Shown here in pieces: positions 55,759-64,000 of a stretch of DNA of 64,000 nucleotides. A program made the translations under genes and the position numbers. The first letter of the stretch is position 1. Every line of letters starts with the position of its first letter. The notes beneath the pieces are model-generated. The model had not been told where the DNA came from and made no database searches. It saw nothing but the letters and a program-made list of their open reading frames with translations. Origin of the DNA: Mycobacterium sp. 155 (lineage in GTDB: Bacteria; Actinomycetota; Actinomycetes; Mycobacteriales; Mycobacteriaceae); NCBI RefSeq assembly GCF_000373905.1, contig NZ_KB892705.1, positions 3,546,478 through 3,610,477 of the forward strand. The letters are read 5' to 3'.

Positions 55759-56985
55759 TTACTTCCCGTCGGTCACGCAGGAAACCCTGAAGAGGCCGCG
55801 GGTGGCCAGCACTCCGACCATCGCGACGATGATCAGCGCGGCGGCGGCAGCGATCATGACGGGCAGGCCGGCGTTGTCGTAGATCACGCCTCCGGCCAGC
55901 GAACCGGCCATGATGCCGACCTGGAATGCGGCCACGTAGCGCCCGGACGCCCCGTCCGGATCCTCGGGCGACGTGCGCATCGCCGACGCCTGAAGCATGG
56001 GCGGCAATGCCGTCGACGCGGCACCCCACACCACTACGGCAGCCACCCCGACCAGCACCATCGACAGGTCGGCGCTTCCACCGAACGCCAGCGTCGTCAA
56101 TGCCGTCAGGGCGGCGGCCAACGCAGCCAAGCACGCGACCACCGAAGCCTTGGGCCAGTGGTCCAGGGGCCGGGCCATAGCGGCCATCGCGACGAGACCG
56201 GCGACGCCGTAACCGGCCAGCAGCCACGCGAGCTGCGGACCGTGCACGCCGACCACGTCCCGGATGATCACCACGATGAACGTGTAGGCGATGAAGTGCC
56301 CGGTGACCCCGATGAACGTCAACGCCGACAGCGTCATCAACCGGGTGTTGCGGTGATGCACCGGCCTGGCCCGCACGTCGTCGCGGGCTACCGGCATCGG
56401 CGGCAACGTCACCAACGCCGCGAGCGTCACCACCGCCGCGGCGGCTGCCAGCACGGCAACGGCCGACCGCCAACCCCACAGTTCGCTCATCGCCGCGGTC
56501 AGCGGATTGCCCGCGACCAGGGCCAGACCCGTACCGACGTAGACCGCCGCGGTGGCCCGGCCGGCATGGCTGGGCGGCACCAGCCGCGCACCGATCGGCG
56601 CGATGACCGACCACATCAGACCGTGCGTGAGCGCGCACAGCATCCGGCCGCCGGCCAGCACCGCGAAGCTCGGCGCGACAGCTGAAACCGCTTGGGACAC
56701 AGTCAGACACACCAGCGTCGCAAGCAATGTGCGGCGCCGCGGCCAGTACGCGGTCAGCCGCACCAACCCCACCGTGGTGGCCGCCGCGACCAATGCATAG
56801 CAGGCCATCAGGCTGCCGACCAGACCTTCGCTGACCCGCAGATCCGCGGCGATCACCGGCAGCGCGCCGACCGGCAGAATCTCGGCGGTGACGTAGATGA
56901 ACGCCGATGCCGCCAGCACCGTGAGCGATACGGCGACGCGCACGGTCCACGGGCGGGTGGGTGTCGACGACAACTCGACGGTCAT
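55759..56985 (-). CDS. MFS drug-efflux family transporter (Rv0191-like)
   Basis: A 408-residue transporter with twelve helices of the DHA1 group. The loop after TM2 (RLTAYWPRRRTLLATLV) and the antiporter motif in TM5 (GTGLALVAGNPLTAAM) fit drug/proton antiport. Rv0191 has been tied to chloramphenicol efflux. ATG 56985. It is divergent from the PPOX gene across 64 bp. Confidence 0.88.
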   Translation of the reverse strand: MTVELSSTPTRPWTVRVAVSLTVLAASAFIYVTAEILPVGALPVIAADLRVSEGLVGSLMACYALVAAATTVGLVRLTAYWPRRRTLLATLVCLTVSQAVSAVAPSFAVLAGGRMLCALTHGLMWSVIAPIGARLVPPSHAGRATAAVYVGTGLALVAGNPLTAAMSELWGWRSAVAVLAAAAAVVTLAALVTLPPMPVARDDVRARPVHHRNTRLMTLSALTFIGVTGHFIAYTFIVVIIRDVVGVHGPQLAWLLAGYGVAGLVAMAAMARPLDHWPKASVVACLAALAAALTALTTLAFGGSADLSMVLVGVAAVVVWGAASTALPPMLQASAMRTSPEDPDGASGRYVAAFQVGIMAGSLAGGVIYDNAGLPVMIAAAAALIIVAMVGVLATRGLFRVSCVTDGK

Positions 56986-57049
56986 GGTGGGATGCCACGG
57001 TAACGGCTTGGCGTTGCAGTTTCGGACAACCGAACCGAAAGGATGCGTA

Positions 57050-57439
57050 ATGGTTGCTGTACCGCAGGGGTTTGAAGACCTGCTCGATCGGCCGTTGTTC
57101 GGTCATCTGGCTACCACCCGGCCGGACGGCACGCCTCAGGTGAATCCGATGTGGTACGACTGGGACGGTTCGCGGCTGCGCTTCACCCACACCACCAAGC
57201 GGCAGAAATATCGCAACGTGACGGCGCACCCCGAGGTCGCGATGTCGATCCACGATCCCGACAATCCGTACCGCTACCTGGAGGTTCGGGGTGTGGTCGA
57301 GGAGATCGTCCCGGATCCGAAGGCGGAGTTCTTCCTCAAGCTCAACGACCGCTACAGCGGCTCGCTGACCGAGGTGCCGCCGGATGTCGCCGACCGCGTG
57401 GTCCTGGTGGTACGCCCGACTCTGTACAGCAAGCACTAG
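57050..57439 (+). CDS. PPOX-class F420-dependent oxidoreductase (FDOR-B-like)
   Basis: A 129-residue split-barrel flavin/deazaflavin protein. FGHLATTRPDGTPQVNPMWYDWDG and the KRQKYRNVTAHPEVAMSIHDPDNPYRYLEVRG stretch are typical of the TIGR03618 F420-binding group. Such enzymes reduce small substrates with F420H2 in mycobacteria; the substrate here is unknown. ATG 57050 follows AAAGGA. Nine bases separate it from the next gene, so both form an operon. Confidence 0.87.
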   Translation: MVAVPQGFEDLLDRPLFGHLATTRPDGTPQVNPMWYDWDGSRLRFTHTTKRQKYRNVTAHPEVAMSIHDPDNPYRYLEVRGVVEEIVPDPKAEFFLKLNDRYSGSLTEVPPDVADRVVLVVRPTLYSKH

Positions 57440-57448
57440 GAGCGCGAC

Positions 57449-57748
57449 ATGATTGTCGCCTTCAGTGTCAGCCCCACGGGCGGTGATGAGTCCGGCGGAG
57501 TAGGCGCCGCCGTGGCCGAGGCCGTACGGGTGGTCCGCGAATCAGGCCTGCCCAACGAGACCAACGCGATGTTCACCAACATCGAGGGTGAGTGGGACGA
57601 GGTCATGGCGGTCGTCAAGCGCGCCGTCGAGGCTGTGGCAGCGGTGTCCCCGCGCGTCAGCGTGGTGCTCAAGGCCGACATTCGCCCGGGCTACACCGGC
57701 CAGCTCACCGCGAAAGTGCAGCGCATCGAGCGCGAACTCGGCAGTTAG
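57449..57748 (+). CDS. MTH1187/YkoF-like thiamine-binding protein (UPF0045)
   Basis: A 99-residue ferredoxin-like protein of the Thiamine_BP (PF01910) family: [12 protein letters not shown], then [42 protein letters not shown] and [10 protein letters not shown] are characteristic. Members bind thiamine or a related heterocycle as tetramers; the function is not established. It overlaps the convergent ricR stop by 4 bp. Confidence 0.88.
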   Translation: MIVAFSVSPTGGDESGGVGAAVAEAVRVVRESGLPNETNAMFTNIEGEWDEVMAVVKRAVEAVAAVSPRVSVVLKADIRPGYTGQLTAKVQRIERELGS

Positions 57749-58074
57749 GACCGCACCAGGCGCGCGATCGCGGCGGACGCCTCGGCGAGTTTGGCCTCGG
57801 CCTCGTCCCCACCCTCGGCGACAGCCCGCGTGACACAGTGGCCGAGGTGCTCGTCGAGGAGCCCCAGCGCCACCGACTGCAGCGCGCTGTTGACGGCGCT
57901 GATCTGGGTGAGGACGTCGATGCAGTACTTGTCCTCGTCGATCATTTTCGCGATGCCGCGGACCTGGCCCTCGATCCGGCGCAGCCGTTTGGCGTAGTTC
58001 TCCTTCTGGGCCGAGTAACCATGAGCTTGGGGCGGCGAGCCACCGTTTGCCCCAGAGCCCTCAGTCCCATCCAT
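57745..58074 (-). CDS. ricR: Copper-sensing repressor RicR (CsoR family)
   Basis: A 109-residue all-helical Cu(I)-responsive repressor. The copper site is Cys51, His76 and Cys80 (DKYC...DEHLGHC), the canonical C-H-C pattern. [13 protein letters not shown] is the basic DNA-binding face. It matches Rv0190 (RicR), which represses copper-protection genes (for example mymT and lpqS) and itself. ATG 58074 (MDGTEG) is used; longer frames belong to the ilvD repeat. A matching operator lies 16 bp upstream. Confidence 0.93.
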   Translation of the reverse strand: MDGTEGSGANGGSPPQAHGYSAQKENYAKRLRRIEGQVRGIAKMIDEDKYCIDVLTQISAVNSALQSVALGLLDEHLGHCVTRAVAEGGDEAEAKLAEASAAIARLVRS

Positions 58075-58090
58075 CAGACCAGCATACCGG

Positions 58091-58105
58091 TACCCCTCCG
58101 GGGTA
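58091..58105. promoter_or_regulatory. RicR operator
   Basis: TACCCCTCCGGGGTA is a perfect inverted repeat of the TACCC-N5-GGGTA type used by RicR. It lies between ricR and ilvD, 16 bp before ricR, consistent with autorepression. Control of ilvD is possible since the site is also only 46 bp from its start. Confidence 0.75.
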
Positions 58106-58151
58106 TGAATACTGGTTTGGCCGGGAGAAACGGCACGGGCATACTGCATGC

Positions 58152-59921
58152 ATGCCCTCAGACTCAAACCCGGATTCTGGTCTTCGTGCAAGCGGCTCAT
58201 CGTCGAATTCTGGTCTTCGCGCAAGCGGCTCATCCCCGGACATCAAGCCGCGCAGCCGCGACGTCACCGACGGCCTGGAGAAGGCCGCGGCCCGGGGAAT
58301 GCTCCGCGCGGTAGGAATGGGCGACGACGACTGGGGCAAGCCGCAGATCGGCGTTGGATCGTCGTGGAACGAGATCACCCCGTGCAACATGTCGCTGCAG
58401 CGGCTCGCCCAGTCCGTCAAGGACGGCGTGCACGAGGCCGGGGGTTACCCGCTCGAGTTCGGCACAATCTCGGTGTCCGACGGCATCTCGATGGGTCATG
58501 AAGGCATGCACTTCTCACTCGTGAGCCGCGAGGTGATCGCCGACAGCGTCGAGACCGTGGTGCAGGCCGAACGCCTGGACGGCACCGTGCTGCTGGCCGG
58601 CTGCGACAAGTCGATCCCCGGCATGCTCATGGCGGCGGCCCGGCTCGACCTGGCAAGTGTCTTCTTCTACAACGGCTCGATCATGCCCGGCGTCGCCAAG
58701 CTGACCGACGGCACCGAGAAGGAAGTCACGATCATCGACGCCTTCGAGGCGGTCGGCGCGTGCGCGCGTGGGTTGATGTCGCGCGAGGACGTCGACATCA
58801 TCGAACGCGCGATCTGTCCGGGTGAGGGTGCGTGTGGTGGCATGTACACCGCCAACACCATGGCATCGGCGGCAGAGGCCCTCGGGATGTCGCTGCCCGG
58901 CAGCGCCTCACCGGTGGCCGTGGACAAGCGGCGCGAGGAGTTCGCCCGCAAGTCCGGCCACGCCGTCGTCGAACTGCTGCGGCGCGGGATCACCGCCCGC
59001 GACATCTTGACCAAAGACGCTTTCGAGAACGCCATCGCGGTGGTCATGGCCTTCGGCGGGTCCACCAATGCGGTGCTGCACCTGCTGGCCATCGCCCGCG
59101 AGGCCGAGGTTGATCTGACCCTGGCCGATTTCACCCGCATCGGCAACAAGGTGCCGCACCTGGCCGACGTGAAACCGTTCGGCAGCCACGTCATGAAGGA
59201 CGTCGACGAGATCGGCGGTGTGCCCGTGGTGATGCGCGCGCTGCTGGATGCCGGTCTGCTGCACGGTGATTGCCTGACCGTCACCGGCCAGACGATGGCC
59301 GAGAACCTCGCGCACATCGCCCCGCCGGATCCGGACGGCAAGGTGTTACGCGCTCTTGACAACCCGATCCACCCGACCGGCGGCATCACCATCCTGCACG
59401 GCTCGCTGGCCCCCGAGGGCGCCGTGGTGAAGTCAGCGGGCTTCGACTCCGATGTGTTCGAGGGCACCGCAAGGGTTTTCGAGCGCGAGCGGGCTGCCCT
59501 GGACGCGCTGGAGGACGGCACCATCACCCATGGCGACGTCGTCGTCATCCGCTACGAGGGCCCCAAGGGCGGACCGGGCATGCGCGAGATGCTGGCCATC
59601 ACCGGCGCGATCAAGGGCGCCGGGCTGGGCAAGGATGTGCTGCTGATGACCGACGGCCGGTTCTCCGGCGGGACGACGGGCTTGTGCGTCGGGCACATCG
59701 CCCCCGAGGCCGTGGACGGCGGACCCATCGCGTTCGTGCGCGACGGTGACCGGATCCGCCTCGACGTGGCCAACGGCACGCTCGACGTGTTGGTCGACGA
59801 GGCCGAATTCGAAGCCCGGAAAGCTGGTTTCGAGCCACTACCCCCGCGGTACAAGACCGGCGTGCTGGCCAAGTACACCAAGCTGGTGCAGTCCGCCGCC
59901 GTCGGCGCAGTCTGCACGTAG
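58152..59921 (+). CDS. ilvD: Dihydroxy-acid dehydratase
   Basis: Iron-sulfur enzyme of isoleucine/valine synthesis that dehydrates 2,3-dihydroxy acids to 2-keto acids; 589 residues. [26 protein letters not shown] starts the conserved part. The cluster Cys are in [17 protein letters not shown] and [17 protein letters not shown]. The first ~30 residues ([26 protein letters not shown]) come from a 33-bp tandem repeat and are not conserved. ATG 58152 is the best start. Known copper sensitivity of Fe-S dehydratases makes the ricR neighbourhood notable. Confidence 0.95.
   Translation: MPSDSNPDSGLRASGSSSNSGLRASGSSPDIKPRSRDVTDGLEKAAARGMLRAVGMGDDDWGKPQIGVGSSWNEITPCNMSLQRLAQSVKDGVHEAGGYPLEFGTISVSDGISMGHEGMHFSLVSREVIADSVETVVQAERLDGTVLLAGCDKSIPGMLMAAARLDLASVFFYNGSIMPGVAKLTDGTEKEVTIIDAFEAVGACARGLMSREDVDIIERAICPGEGACGGMYTANTMASAAEALGMSLPGSASPVAVDKRREEFARKSGHAVVELLRRGITARDILTKDAFENAIAVVMAFGGSTNAVLHLLAIAREAEVDLTLADFTRIGNKVPHLADVKPFGSHVMKDVDEIGGVPVVMRALLDAGLLHGDCLTVTGQTMAENLAHIAPPDPDGKVLRALDNPIHPTGGITILHGSLAPEGAVVKSAGFDSDVFEGTARVFERERAALDALEDGTITHGDVVVIRYEGPKGGPGMREMLAITGAIKGAGLGKDVLLMTDGRFSGGTTGLCVGHIAPEAVDGGPIAFVRDGDRIRLDVANGTLDVLVDEAEFEARKAGFEPLPPRYKTGVLAKYTKLVQSAAVGAVCT
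58174..58236 (+). repeat. 33-bp tandem repeat in ilvD 5' end
   Basis: Two units start ATTCTGGTCTTCG at 58174 and 58207, differing at a few bases. They encode repeated SGLRASGSS in the N-terminal tail. Confidence 0.9.
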
Positions 59922-59938
59922 AGGATCCCCCCTGCACC

Positions 59939-59999
59939 GCGAGCGTGCGCGTCTGTTGGCCAACACACCGCAAGACGCCAGCATTCCGCGCACGCTCGC
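59939..59999 (+). repeat. Dispersed palindromic element, copy D
   Basis: Starts GCGAGCGTGCGCGTCTGTTG and ends GCATTCCGCGCACGCTCGC. The outer arms pair. It lies 17 bp after the ilvD stop and before the convergent SPW gene. Confidence 0.8.
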
Positions 60000-60044
60000 A
60001 AGCCGGTGGGGTGACGTCGGGCGCGCCATATCGCCGGGCCTGGC

Positions 60045-60485
60045 TCAGGCGTGCCGCGCGTCTGAATTGCGCACGCGCATACCGAGGTACGTCGCGTACA
60101 GGCCGAGCACAAACACCACTGCACCGCTGAGCACGTGCGACCAGATCATGCCCGCGGTCGGCCCGCTGACATAGATCCACGGTGAAATGACCAGCCACAC
60201 ACCGAAGAACGGCAGTGTCCAGGTCATGCCGTGGCTGCGGTCGAGCGCGCAACCGCAGCACAGGGCCAGAACCCCGACGGTGCCGCCGACGAACAAGTCG
60301 TTGGCCGACAGCCGGGTGAAGCCCTGGTACCCGATGATCCACGGCGACAAGGCGACGTAGAGCGCTGCCATCAACGTCAGGCCGAAGGTCGCCTGCGCAG
60401 CCATCGACTCGGCGACGCGGTCATAACGGGCCCGTAGCGCCAGGATGTCGGGGTGTTGATCGATTGACGAATGGACCGTGGCCAT
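60045..60485 (-). CDS. SPW-repeat membrane protein (Rv0188-like)
   Basis: A 146-residue protein with four helices in two SPW repeats: VALSPWIIGYQGF and LVISPWIYVSGP each contain the Ser-Pro-Trp signature. Family function is unknown. ATG 60485. It follows the LuxR-type regulator by 125 bp on the same strand. Position next to ilvD matches Rv0188. Confidence 0.9.
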   Translation of the reverse strand: MATVHSSIDQHPDILALRARYDRVAESMAAQATFGLTLMAALYVALSPWIIGYQGFTRLSANDLFVGGTVGVLALCCGCALDRSHGMTWTLPFFGVWLVISPWIYVSGPTAGMIWSHVLSGAVVFVLGLYATYLGMRVRNSDARHA

Positions 60486-60610
60486 CTTCTACCCCTTCCG
60501 TTACGCGACAAGGGTTTTCCGCCCTGTCGCACCCATCCATCACTGACCAGATTACGCGCGTTCGCAAAGGTCGGAGCAGGCAAGATCGCCGCCGTGAACG
60601 TCAGCCGCGA

Positions 60611-63211
60611 CTACCCGCGAGAGCCGCCCCGCACGATCGCGGCGAGTTCCTCGCGTGAGCTCGCCCCTACCCGTTGGCACGCACGGTACAGGTGGCCTTC
60701 CACGCTGCGCACCGACATCACAAGCCGCTCAGCGATCTCCCGGTTCGACAGGCCGGCGACAACGAATTCGATAATCTCCCGCTGCCGCTGGGTCAGCGGT
60801 TGGCCTGCCGGATGACGCAGGGCCGGCGTGCATATGCCGCCGCAGTCGGTCGCGAGTTGGCGAGCCACCGCAGCGGCGTAGAGGCCGCGCTTGCCTTGTC
60901 CGGAACCACTGAAAGCAACCGCGGCCTGGGCTGCGGCATCCGCGGCGGTCACACGGTCGCCGATCGCCTGATACCGCGCCGACGCGTCCAGCAGGCCGGG
61001 CCCGTCGCCGGCAGCCAGCGCCGTGGCGTGGCGTGCAACCGCATCGGCCAGCGGGAGTGCCAACTCGGCCGCCAGTTCGGCGGCCCGGGCAGCACCCGAG
61101 CCGTCACCCCACTGTGTCGCGGCCTGCAGGCAGGCGAGTTCATGGGTGGGCTGACAGCGTTCGCGGGCCTGGACAGCGGCAGTGCGGACGACTCCGACGG
61201 CCTCGGTCAACGAGCCGCCCGCGGCCAGGGCCCAGCCGGTCGCCAGGGAGAGATTGGTCTGCATGTAGACGTAGTCGTCAGGTACCCACTGCTTGGCCTG
61301 CGCCAACGCCTCGGCCGCCTGGTCGGCCTGCCCCAACTTGCCGTGCGCCTCGGCCAGGCCGAAACAGCTGGCCGGTCGCAATCCCGTTGATCCACCGTGT
61401 GTTTCGACTCCGGCGAGCGCCTCGTGGAGCAACCCGACCGCCTCGGCTATCGCGCCGCGGGCCAACTCGGCATGACCGAGCAGGAACGCCAGGTTGGCCT
61501 GCGCCAGGCCGGGGAGATCCCGCGCGGAATCAGCCAATTGCCGGGTGTTGCTTACACATTCGTCGATGCGCCCAGTCAGCCGGCAGGCCCGTGCGTACAC
61601 CCCGCCGAACCAGAATCGTGCCGGCGACGACTCGAAAGATGTGGTCGCCCGGTCGATCGCGTCGGTGGCCACCGCGGTGAGATCGTCGACCTCGCCCAGC
61701 GCACCCAGCGCCATCGTCAGTGCGACTGCCGCGACCATCGCGTGGTAGTCCGTGAGCAGTCCCGAGGCGATCGCGGCGCGGGCTTCGTCTCGCGCGGCTT
61801 CGCAATGCCCGAGCACTGCGTCGACCGCAGCTTGGATCGCCGTGCGGGCCATCCGCTCACTGTCCGACTCCGGGCCGGCGGCCAACTGCTCGAGGATGGC
61901 CGCCGCATCGCGGGGGCGGCCAAGCATGAAGGTCAGGTTGGCGGCGCGCAGCGTCGCCCAGTGATGGGCGTCGGGCCGTCCATCCGAACCGATCTGAGCC
62001 AGCACTGTTTCCGCCTGGGCACCTCGGCCGAGCAGCAGCAACGACATCGCACGCATCGGCGCGGCCTCGTAGGCGCCACACTCGTCGGCCGCGGCGGCGA
62101 ACCGGTCCGCGGAATGCGGATCCAGCAGCGTCATCGCAGCCCGGGCGGCGTCCAGGTAAAGCTGCGGATCGGGCTTGAGGTCCGAGCTGAGCATCAGCAG
62201 TGCGCGCCGCACCGTGGCGTGCAGATCCCCGTCGGGTTGCGACGAAAGACGTTCGACGAGCCGACCCCGCAGCCCGGACAGGTACATCTCACCGGCGGTG
62301 GAACGACGCAGTTCGCCGTAGAGCGGGTGGGCCAGCCGGGCCTGTAACCGCGACCCGTTGCGTTCGACGGTGACCACCCGCAGCGTCTCGGCAGCCTCCA
62401 GATCCCCGCGACCGACGAGATCGCACAGCACGTCGACGTCGAGAGGCTCGCATTGCGACAACAGGTCGACGACCATGGCCGGGCCGGACGGCAACCGGTC
62501 CAGGTGGCTGCCAACCATGTCGGTGATGCTCTGCGAGACGGCCAGGTCGCCGTCCCACATCCACACCCCGGCCACCCGGCGCAGACGTTTGCCGTCGATC
62601 TGGTCTTTGAGCACCTGCTGCAGATACAGCGCGTTGCCGCCGGTGAGCTTCCAGAACCGTCGCGCGCTGCGGCTGTCGACGGGCCCGTCGAGCGTCGACT
62701 CGATGAACGCGCGCGTGGCCTCGACCGAGAGTGGCTCCAAGTCCAGCCGGGCCAGCAGGCCGTCCTTCCACAGGGCGATGACGGCATCGGGAGCGGTACC
62801 GCCGGTCCGGGCGGTGACCACCAATCGCACCCCGCGAGTCTGGGCCAGCTGATGCAGCACGTGGGCGGACAGCTCGTCGAGCAGGTGGGCGTCATCGACA
62901 CCGATGATGCTGCGCCGTTGGTGTTGTTGGGCGACAAAGGAATCGATCAGCCTACGAACGCTGGGCAGCGGGTCGCACATGTCCTGGCTGATGGCCCCCG
63001 TGAAGGCACCCAGAGGCAGCGAGCGGGCGGATTCGGTGCCGACGAACCAGCTGGTCCGGTCGCCGGTGGTGGCGGCCTGGCTGAGCACCTGGCGGGCCAG
63101 GGCGGTCTTGCCCACACCTGCGGGGCCGACGATCATCACCCCGCAATGCTTGCTGCCGTGCAGCACTCGACGGATGGCGCCGAGCTCATCGCTGCGTCCC
63201 GTCAGCCTCAT
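60611..63211 (-). CDS. Large ATP-binding LuxR-family regulator (LAL/MalT-like)
   Basis: An 866-residue regulator. An N-terminal AAA/STAND ATPase has Walker A GPAGVGKT (residues 29-36) and Walker B IIGVDDAHLL; a long helical TPR-like middle region follows; the C-terminal LuxR helix-turn-helix is LTQRQREIIEFVVAGLSNREIAERLVMSVRSVEGHLYRACQRVGA. Such proteins bind an inducer and ATP to activate transcription. ATG 63211. The preceding gene on the same strand is a TetR regulator. Targets unknown. Confidence 0.9.
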   Translation of the reverse strand: MRLTGRSDELGAIRRVLHGSKHCGVMIVGPAGVGKTALARQVLSQAATTGDRTSWFVGTESARSLPLGAFTGAISQDMCDPLPSVRRLIDSFVAQQHQRRSIIGVDDAHLLDELSAHVLHQLAQTRGVRLVVTARTGGTAPDAVIALWKDGLLARLDLEPLSVEATRAFIESTLDGPVDSRSARRFWKLTGGNALYLQQVLKDQIDGKRLRRVAGVWMWDGDLAVSQSITDMVGSHLDRLPSGPAMVVDLLSQCEPLDVDVLCDLVGRGDLEAAETLRVVTVERNGSRLQARLAHPLYGELRRSTAGEMYLSGLRGRLVERLSSQPDGDLHATVRRALLMLSSDLKPDPQLYLDAARAAMTLLDPHSADRFAAAADECGAYEAAPMRAMSLLLLGRGAQAETVLAQIGSDGRPDAHHWATLRAANLTFMLGRPRDAAAILEQLAAGPESDSERMARTAIQAAVDAVLGHCEAARDEARAAIASGLLTDYHAMVAAVALTMALGALGEVDDLTAVATDAIDRATTSFESSPARFWFGGVYARACRLTGRIDECVSNTRQLADSARDLPGLAQANLAFLLGHAELARGAIAEAVGLLHEALAGVETHGGSTGLRPASCFGLAEAHGKLGQADQAAEALAQAKQWVPDDYVYMQTNLSLATGWALAAGGSLTEAVGVVRTAAVQARERCQPTHELACLQAATQWGDGSGAARAAELAAELALPLADAVARHATALAAGDGPGLLDASARYQAIGDRVTAADAAAQAAVAFSGSGQGKRGLYAAAVARQLATDCGGICTPALRHPAGQPLTQRQREIIEFVVAGLSNREIAERLVMSVRSVEGHLYRACQRVGASSREELAAIVRGGSRG

Positions 63212-63348
63212 ACCGCCCCTCGCAAACCGGGTTTCCCGAGGTCAGGATAGGGCGCAAAACGCTCACAGGGACCGTTATCGACCCACCACTCGATACCGCC
63301 GAGCATCTGCGGCGATGACGCCTGGCGTCGCCAACGGCTCGCCGCCGG

Positions 63349-63948
63349 TCACCGGGATGGAGCGAGCTCCCGGCGATCGTCGCCTCCGTGTTGCGTGGCC
63401 AGCAACCGCTGCGTGCAATCCAGGAGCACCTGCTGCAGGTCGGCGTCACCGACGTCGCTGAGCTTGGGATCGGTTGCACTGCCGTAGATCCCGGATGCCA
63501 GCAGGGAGACGACGATCCGGGTGGTGATGTCGGGGTCATCGCCGAGCAGCATCACGGTGAGCTGCTCGATGATCTCGCCCAGGTCGGCCCGGCTGTTGAC
63601 CAAATTATCGATGGCCGGGTCACCGTGGAACACGGCGGTCACCCTGCGGTGGCGTACTGCGAGTTCGACCATGCCGTTGATCGCGACCTCACGTCGCGCA
63701 TCGGGTGTCGACATTGTCTCGGCGAGCCTGACCAGCCGGAACAAGTCGTCGAACACCGGCTGCACAACGGCCAGGACGATCTCGTCCTTGGAGTGGAATT
63801 GGTAGTAGACGGCTGCCTTGCTGACGCCGAGTTGGTCCGCGATCATCTGCAGGGACGTGCCGTTGACTCCGTGTTCTGCGAACAAAGCGAGCGCAGCTTC
63901 CAGCACCCGTTCACGCGCGAACCCGCGCGGTGCCACGGCTTTCGCCAC
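63349..63948 (-). CDS. TetR-family transcriptional regulator
   Basis: A 199-residue regulator. The helix-turn-helix is VLEAALALFAEHGVNGTSLQMIADQLGVSKAAVYYQFHSKDEIV, a textbook TetR N-terminus. The C-terminal ligand domain is variable. GTG 63948 follows AAGGGA. It lies 137 bp upstream of the LuxR-type regulator, same strand. Its operator and ligand are unknown; the upstream region is cut by the window end. Confidence 0.9.
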   Translation of the reverse strand: MAKAVAPRGFARERVLEAALALFAEHGVNGTSLQMIADQLGVSKAAVYYQFHSKDEIVLAVVQPVFDDLFRLVRLAETMSTPDARREVAINGMVELAVRHRRVTAVFHGDPAIDNLVNSRADLGEIIEQLTVMLLGDDPDITTRIVVSLLASGIYGSATDPKLSDVGDADLQQVLLDCTQRLLATQHGGDDRRELAPSR

Positions 63949-64000
63949 ACTCGTCCCTTCGTCGTCAGGAGCCTACCCAAGGGCGTCTCGCGTCACACCA

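Overview
The window is high-GC actinobacterial DNA from a rapidly growing Mycobacterium (Mycolicibacterium-type). This rests on recognisable mycobacterial genes in an order I recall from the M. tuberculosis Rv0236c to Rv0188 interval, read in the opposite direction: aftD, R2-like ligand-binding oxidase, acyltransferase, pgfA (Rv0227c), Rv0226c-like, a GT4 glycosyltransferase and a methyltransferase. After an accessory block come pckG, a pair of GTPase-like proteins, trmB, a NYN protein, mmpL3, an AI-2E-family permease, a flippase-like protein, hemophore-like proteins, mmpL11, omamB/omamA, zmp1, an L,D-transpeptidase, an Rv0191-like MFS, ricR, ilvD and an SPW protein. No rRNA, tRNA or CRISPR was seen.

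Layout. 1-12.4 kb: envelope arabinan and trehalose-lipid genes. aftD is cut at its 5' end by the window edge. 12.5-30.1 kb: an accessory block between the Rv0224c-like methyltransferase and pckG. It holds (i) a one-strand cluster of EutQ-like cupin, trimethylamine-monooxygenase-type FMO, TetR, second cupin and APC permease; (ii) a RibD-like reductase, arylamine N-acetyltransferase, HD-domain protein and FAD-linked oxidase; (iii) a tiny HNH gene flanked by inverted palindromic repeats; (iv) an aminoethylphosphonate-type ABC importer plus phosphonatase-like hydrolase operon with the remnant of an oxidoreductase gene at its head; (v) an MFS protein and a cation exchanger. 30.1-43.3 kb: conserved pckG-trmB-mmpL3 core. 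43.3-54.4 kb: heme-associated region, with two hemophore-like genes reading into a PrrA/PrrB-like two-component system next to mmpL11, then omamAB, zmp1 and a third hemophore-like gene. 54.6-64 kb: L,D-transpeptidase, efflux, copper-responsive ricR with its operator, ilvD and two regulators.

How genes fit together. The core encodes cell-envelope building and transport: AftD, PgfA, MmpL3, MmpL11 and Ldt. The hemophore-like proteins, MmpL11 and the two-component system may form one heme-handling module. The accessory block looks like two nitrogen/phosphorus scavenging units, one for methylated amines and one for aminophosphonates. Both have features (atypical cupins; a deleted oxidase) that leave their exact substrates open.

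All family calls come from reading the sequence and from memory of the families; no database search was run.
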